Below are positions 61,570 through 64,000 of a stretch of 64,000 nucleotides of DNA, in pieces. How positions within the stretch are numbered: the first letter of the stretch is position 1; the number at the start of each line of letters is the position of its first letter. The notes below the pieces were generated by a model. That model did no database searches, was not told where the DNA came from, and saw nothing but the letters and a program-made list of their open reading frames with translations. The stretch is taken from positions 124,001-188,000 of the forward strand of contig CAJYHS010000204.1 of assembly GCA_913774715.1 (NCBI GenBank), read 5' to 3'. This DNA comes from an uncultured Siphonobacter sp. GTDB lineage: Bacteria > Bacteroidota > Bacteroidia > Cytophagales > Spirosomataceae. Position numbers and translations under genes: made by a program.

Positions 61570-62202
61570 TTAATCACACAACGCCGGAGCATCGGGATTT
61601 GTTACAAAGGTAAACAGCATTTCGAGCTGTGAAGCCGTTACGCGGTCTTCTGACAACGAAAGCTCCGGTAATTCCGTTCGGCGAACCCAGCGAACCTGCC
61701 CAATGTCGTGTCCATCGGAGCGAATTTCGCCACCAATGACTTCACAACGAATAAAAAATTTATAAACGTACCAGGGCTGTGGTGGATGGGGATGCTGGCG
61801 TTTATCCAGGACGGCCAGGAGGCGAATAGGTTTAACGAGTAATCCCGTTTCTTCCTTCGTTTCTTTCACGGCAACTTCTGACGGAGTATATCCTACATCA
61901 GCCCAGCCACCTGGTAAGGTCCAGCGGAGGCTGTCAACCTTTTCCTGGACCATCAATACCTCATCCTCTCCCCGGAACACAACCGCCCGGATATCCACTT
62001 TAGGCGTAGGGTACTCTCCCGTTCCACTGGCAAATAAAGGAGCAATTTTCTCAATGGGCTCCTCCGTCAACTCATGCAGTAACTGCACACTGATTTCCCG
62101 AATTTCTTCATACCGTTCGAGATCATAGGCATGAGGTGAATAGGTTAACCCAGCCTGAGCCAGTGCATTCAGCCTTTTCGCAATTTCAAGTACATGATCC
62201 AT
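61570..62202 (-). CDS. NUDIX hydrolase with N-terminal NUDIX_N_2-like domain
   Basis: Hydrolyses a nucleoside-diphosphate-linked substrate. From the ATG at 62202 it has 210 residues. An N-terminal helical domain (AKRLNALAQAGLTYSPHAYDLERYEE) is followed by the Nudix box GGWADVGYTPSEVAVKETKEETG near residues 104-126 with the catalytic REXXEE-type glutamates (KETKEE, Lys in place of Arg). Members of this group act on ADP-ribose or NADH derivatives. First gene of the DUF4834-prmC-moxR cluster. Divergent from the Wzi-like gene. Confidence 0.88.
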   Translation of the reverse strand: MDHVLEIAKRLNALAQAGLTYSPHAYDLERYEEIREISVQLLHELTEEPIEKIAPLFASGTGEYPTPKVDIRAVVFRGEDEVLMVQEKVDSLRWTLPGGWADVGYTPSEVAVKETKEETGLLVKPIRLLAVLDKRQHPHPPQPWYVYKFFIRCEVIGGEIRSDGHDIGQVRWVRRTELPELSLSEDRVTASQLEMLFTFVTNPDAPALCD

Positions 62203-62335
62203 AAGGTTCAGAAGCAAAACTAGGAGACAAAAATACGCCTTGGATTAAAAGACTTCATGTAAACTTCATAAACAACTTTCGTAATTATGAAGTTAGTTTA
62301 CTGCCTTTACGTAATTTTTCATTACCTATCTATCT

Positions 62336-63844
62336 ATGACTTTCCGCCCCCACACTGTAAGGATTCTAATTTTTGGTTGCGGATTGCTTCTAATGGCAAT
62401 AACTAATTCGTTTGCCCAAGTAAAAAAACCTTATTCCATCCATCTTCAGGCCGATGGATTAACCGCTGGAGATCTGCAAACTCCTTTCTGGTTAAGAGCT
62501 AACGAGTTTGGGTTAATTCCACTGAAAGGCCCTGCTGCTCTGTTTCGGGCTGGGGCTTCGCTGGACTTTATTACTCCTCTTCCTGATTCCATCAAAGCGA
62601 ATCGCCGCAAACTTGACTGGGGTTTAGGCGTGGAAGGAGTTCAGGTAACCGGGTCACAGAAAGCTTTTTTCTTACCCGAAGCTTACGCCAAATTACGCTA
62701 CGGAAAAGTAGAGCTTTGGGGCGGTCGCCGGAAGGAATTCATTGGGATTACCGATACTACCCTTACTTCCGGGTCTATTGTCTGGTCCAATAATGCCTTA
62801 CCCATTCCTAAAATTCAGATCGGTACAGCCGGTTTCATTCCTCTAAAATTCCTGAACAACTTCGTTGCATTAAAAGGAAGTTTTGCTCACGGCTGGTTTG
62901 ATGTTCCTTATATACAGGGAGCTTACCTGCATTACAAATCTCTGCATGGCCGTTTCGGTAAACCCGACGGCAAGGTTGCCTTTTACTTCGGTATTAATCA
63001 TATGGTCCAATGGGGTGGTCATGCTGACTATCTAAAAAATTCTCCCGTAGCCGTTAACGGACATCTAACTACAGCTCCAAAGGATTTTTTATGGGGAATA
63101 TTATTGGGACAACTTTCCAGAGAGCGAGAAAATGACCGGTTTACTGGCTTTGACGGAGAAAATCGGGTCGGTAACCATTTGGGCAATTATGATATTGCCT
63201 TAACCGTAAAGGGCGATCACCAGTCTTTATTATTCTATCACCAGCACATTTTCGAAGATCTTTCTGGCTTATTATTCCTCAATCATTTTGACGGATTGTA
63301 CGGTTTGAGCTGGACGCTCCCGAATGCATTTACGAAATCATCCGGTCTTAATAAGTTACTCTTTGAATTTCTTACCACTAATGATCAGGCTGGATCTGTC
63401 TTTGATATTACGGCCCGTTATCAGGGAGGCGATAATTATTTCAACCATTCTCAATACGTTCAGGGTTGGTCTTATTACAACAAAGCCATCGGAACGCCCT
63501 TATTACCTGTTCATCAGGAGCTTGATCACGAAAATTTACCGCATACTGAAAATAATTTCCCCATCAACCGGGTTACTGGATTCCATCTTGCAGGAGATGG
63601 ATTAGTATTGGGGAAAATTCACCTCCAAGCTCGATTTACCTATACACTCAACCGCGGTACCTTTAGTTTTCCATTTCCATCTGATGTTAAGCAGTTTTCT
63701 TCACTCCTTAACATAAAAACTAGTCCAAAATGGCTACACGGGTTCTCTGTGGGTGGCAAAGTTGCTTATGATTCAGGAGAGTTGTACCGTTCCCGCTTTG
63801 GGGCATTCTTGTCTTTGTCCAAAACCTGGAGAAATGATAAGTAA
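62336..63844 (+). CDS. Wzi-like capsule assembly outer membrane protein
   Basis: Predicted outer membrane barrel of 502 residues in the Wzi family, which helps retain capsular polysaccharide at the surface. The signal ends TNSFAQ, then YSIHLQADGLTAGDLQTPFWLRANEFGLIPL, EAYAKLRYGKVELWGGRRKEFIG and GHADYLKNSPVAVNG, blocks I associate with this family in Bacteroidota. The end (FGAFLSLSKTWRNDK) is close to a barrel strand. No capsule cluster is seen in the window, so the substrate is uncertain. The 156 bases after it hold a small hairpin near 63863-63875 and nothing else. Confidence 0.85.
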   Translation: MTFRPHTVRILIFGCGLLLMAITNSFAQVKKPYSIHLQADGLTAGDLQTPFWLRANEFGLIPLKGPAALFRAGASLDFITPLPDSIKANRRKLDWGLGVEGVQVTGSQKAFFLPEAYAKLRYGKVELWGGRRKEFIGITDTTLTSGSIVWSNNALPIPKIQIGTAGFIPLKFLNNFVALKGSFAHGWFDVPYIQGAYLHYKSLHGRFGKPDGKVAFYFGINHMVQWGGHADYLKNSPVAVNGHLTTAPKDFLWGILLGQLSRERENDRFTGFDGENRVGNHLGNYDIALTVKGDHQSLLFYHQHIFEDLSGLLFLNHFDGLYGLSWTLPNAFTKSSGLNKLLFEFLTTNDQAGSVFDITARYQGGDNYFNHSQYVQGWSYYNKAIGTPLLPVHQELDHENLPHTENNFPINRVTGFHLAGDGLVLGKIHLQARFTYTLNRGTFSFPFPSDVKQFSSLLNIKTSPKWLHGFSVGGKVAYDSGELYRSRFGAFLSLSKTWRNDK

Positions 63845-64000
63845 GAAATAAATTACTCATTTTAGACTTAAAGTCTGGTAAAATCCGCTGGTAAGATTTT
63901 TTATATAGAGATTTGGTAATTTTTTAATCCCTGACTTTCTATATAATGGTTGGCTAGGATGTGTGAATTATTTGTAAACTATTTGTTTTCAATAGCTTAC

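Noticed and set aside
62336-63844. Start of a capsule biosynthesis cluster at the right edge
   Set aside because: Only one Wzi-like gene is visible and its left neighbours are housekeeping; the window ends before more could be judged.

Overview
The window is a chromosomal segment of a Bacteroidota bacterium, most likely of the Cytophagales (Spirosoma/Cytophaga-like). The evidence is a complete type IX secretion (T9SS) motor operon (porP-gldK-gldL-gldM-gldN), a fused SecDF, DUF4271 and DUF4834 proteins, SusC-like plug proteins, and repeated promoter-like elements of the Bacteroidota form TAnnTTTG. Shine-Dalgarno sequences are not evident. Species cannot be named from the sequence. I saw no rRNA, tRNA, CRISPR array, insertion sequence or prophage by eye.

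Layout. 1-3.2 kb: the S10 ribosomal protein operon on the minus strand (rplC, rplD, rplW, rplB, rpsS, rplV; rplV runs off the left edge), without rpsJ at its head. 3.2-6.4 kb: a gene-free stretch, a broken class D beta-lactamase gene, a secreted thioredoxin-like protein and dnaN. 6.6-12.4 kb: trehalase, a SNF2 helicase and trmB on the plus strand. 12.4-20.8 kb: an MsbA-like ABC exporter, a lipoprotein cytochrome c, the coaX-OMP-lptC operon, thiN, and a macroglobulin-like protein with a TonB plug. 21-33.5 kb: PBP1A, a giant FG-GAP lipoprotein, glycerate kinase-uvrC, a small membrane protein and a TonB-dependent receptor-like barrel.

33.8-43.3 kb: the T9SS region. A stand-alone PorP/SprF-like gene converges on gldN. 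The minus strand carries DUF4271, hemD, then (after a terminator) porP-gldK-gldL-gldM-gldN. The proton-path residues described for this motor, Glu49 of GldL and Arg9 of GldM, are present at the same positions. Hairpins sit in the gldK/gldL and gldL/gldM gaps.

43.4-64 kb: mostly housekeeping genes: sucD, an SDR protein, a GlmU-like protein, a very acidic 53-residue protein, NADP-isocitrate dehydrogenase, ffh, carotenoid hydroxylase, an AlbA_2 protein, folA, secDF, nadC-nadA, a macrodomain protein, a NUDIX-DUF4834-prmC-moxR operon and a Wzi-like barrel.

The most unusual signal is not a gene. At least five, probably six, intergenic gaps are filled by degenerate tandem heptamers. They read NNAACYR on one side and the reverse complement YRGTTNN on the other, and run almost exactly to the flanking start or stop codons. 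Other points of interest are the doubly broken OXA gene, the isolated acidic mini-gene with its own promoter and terminator, and four convergent gene pairs with no room for a terminator.
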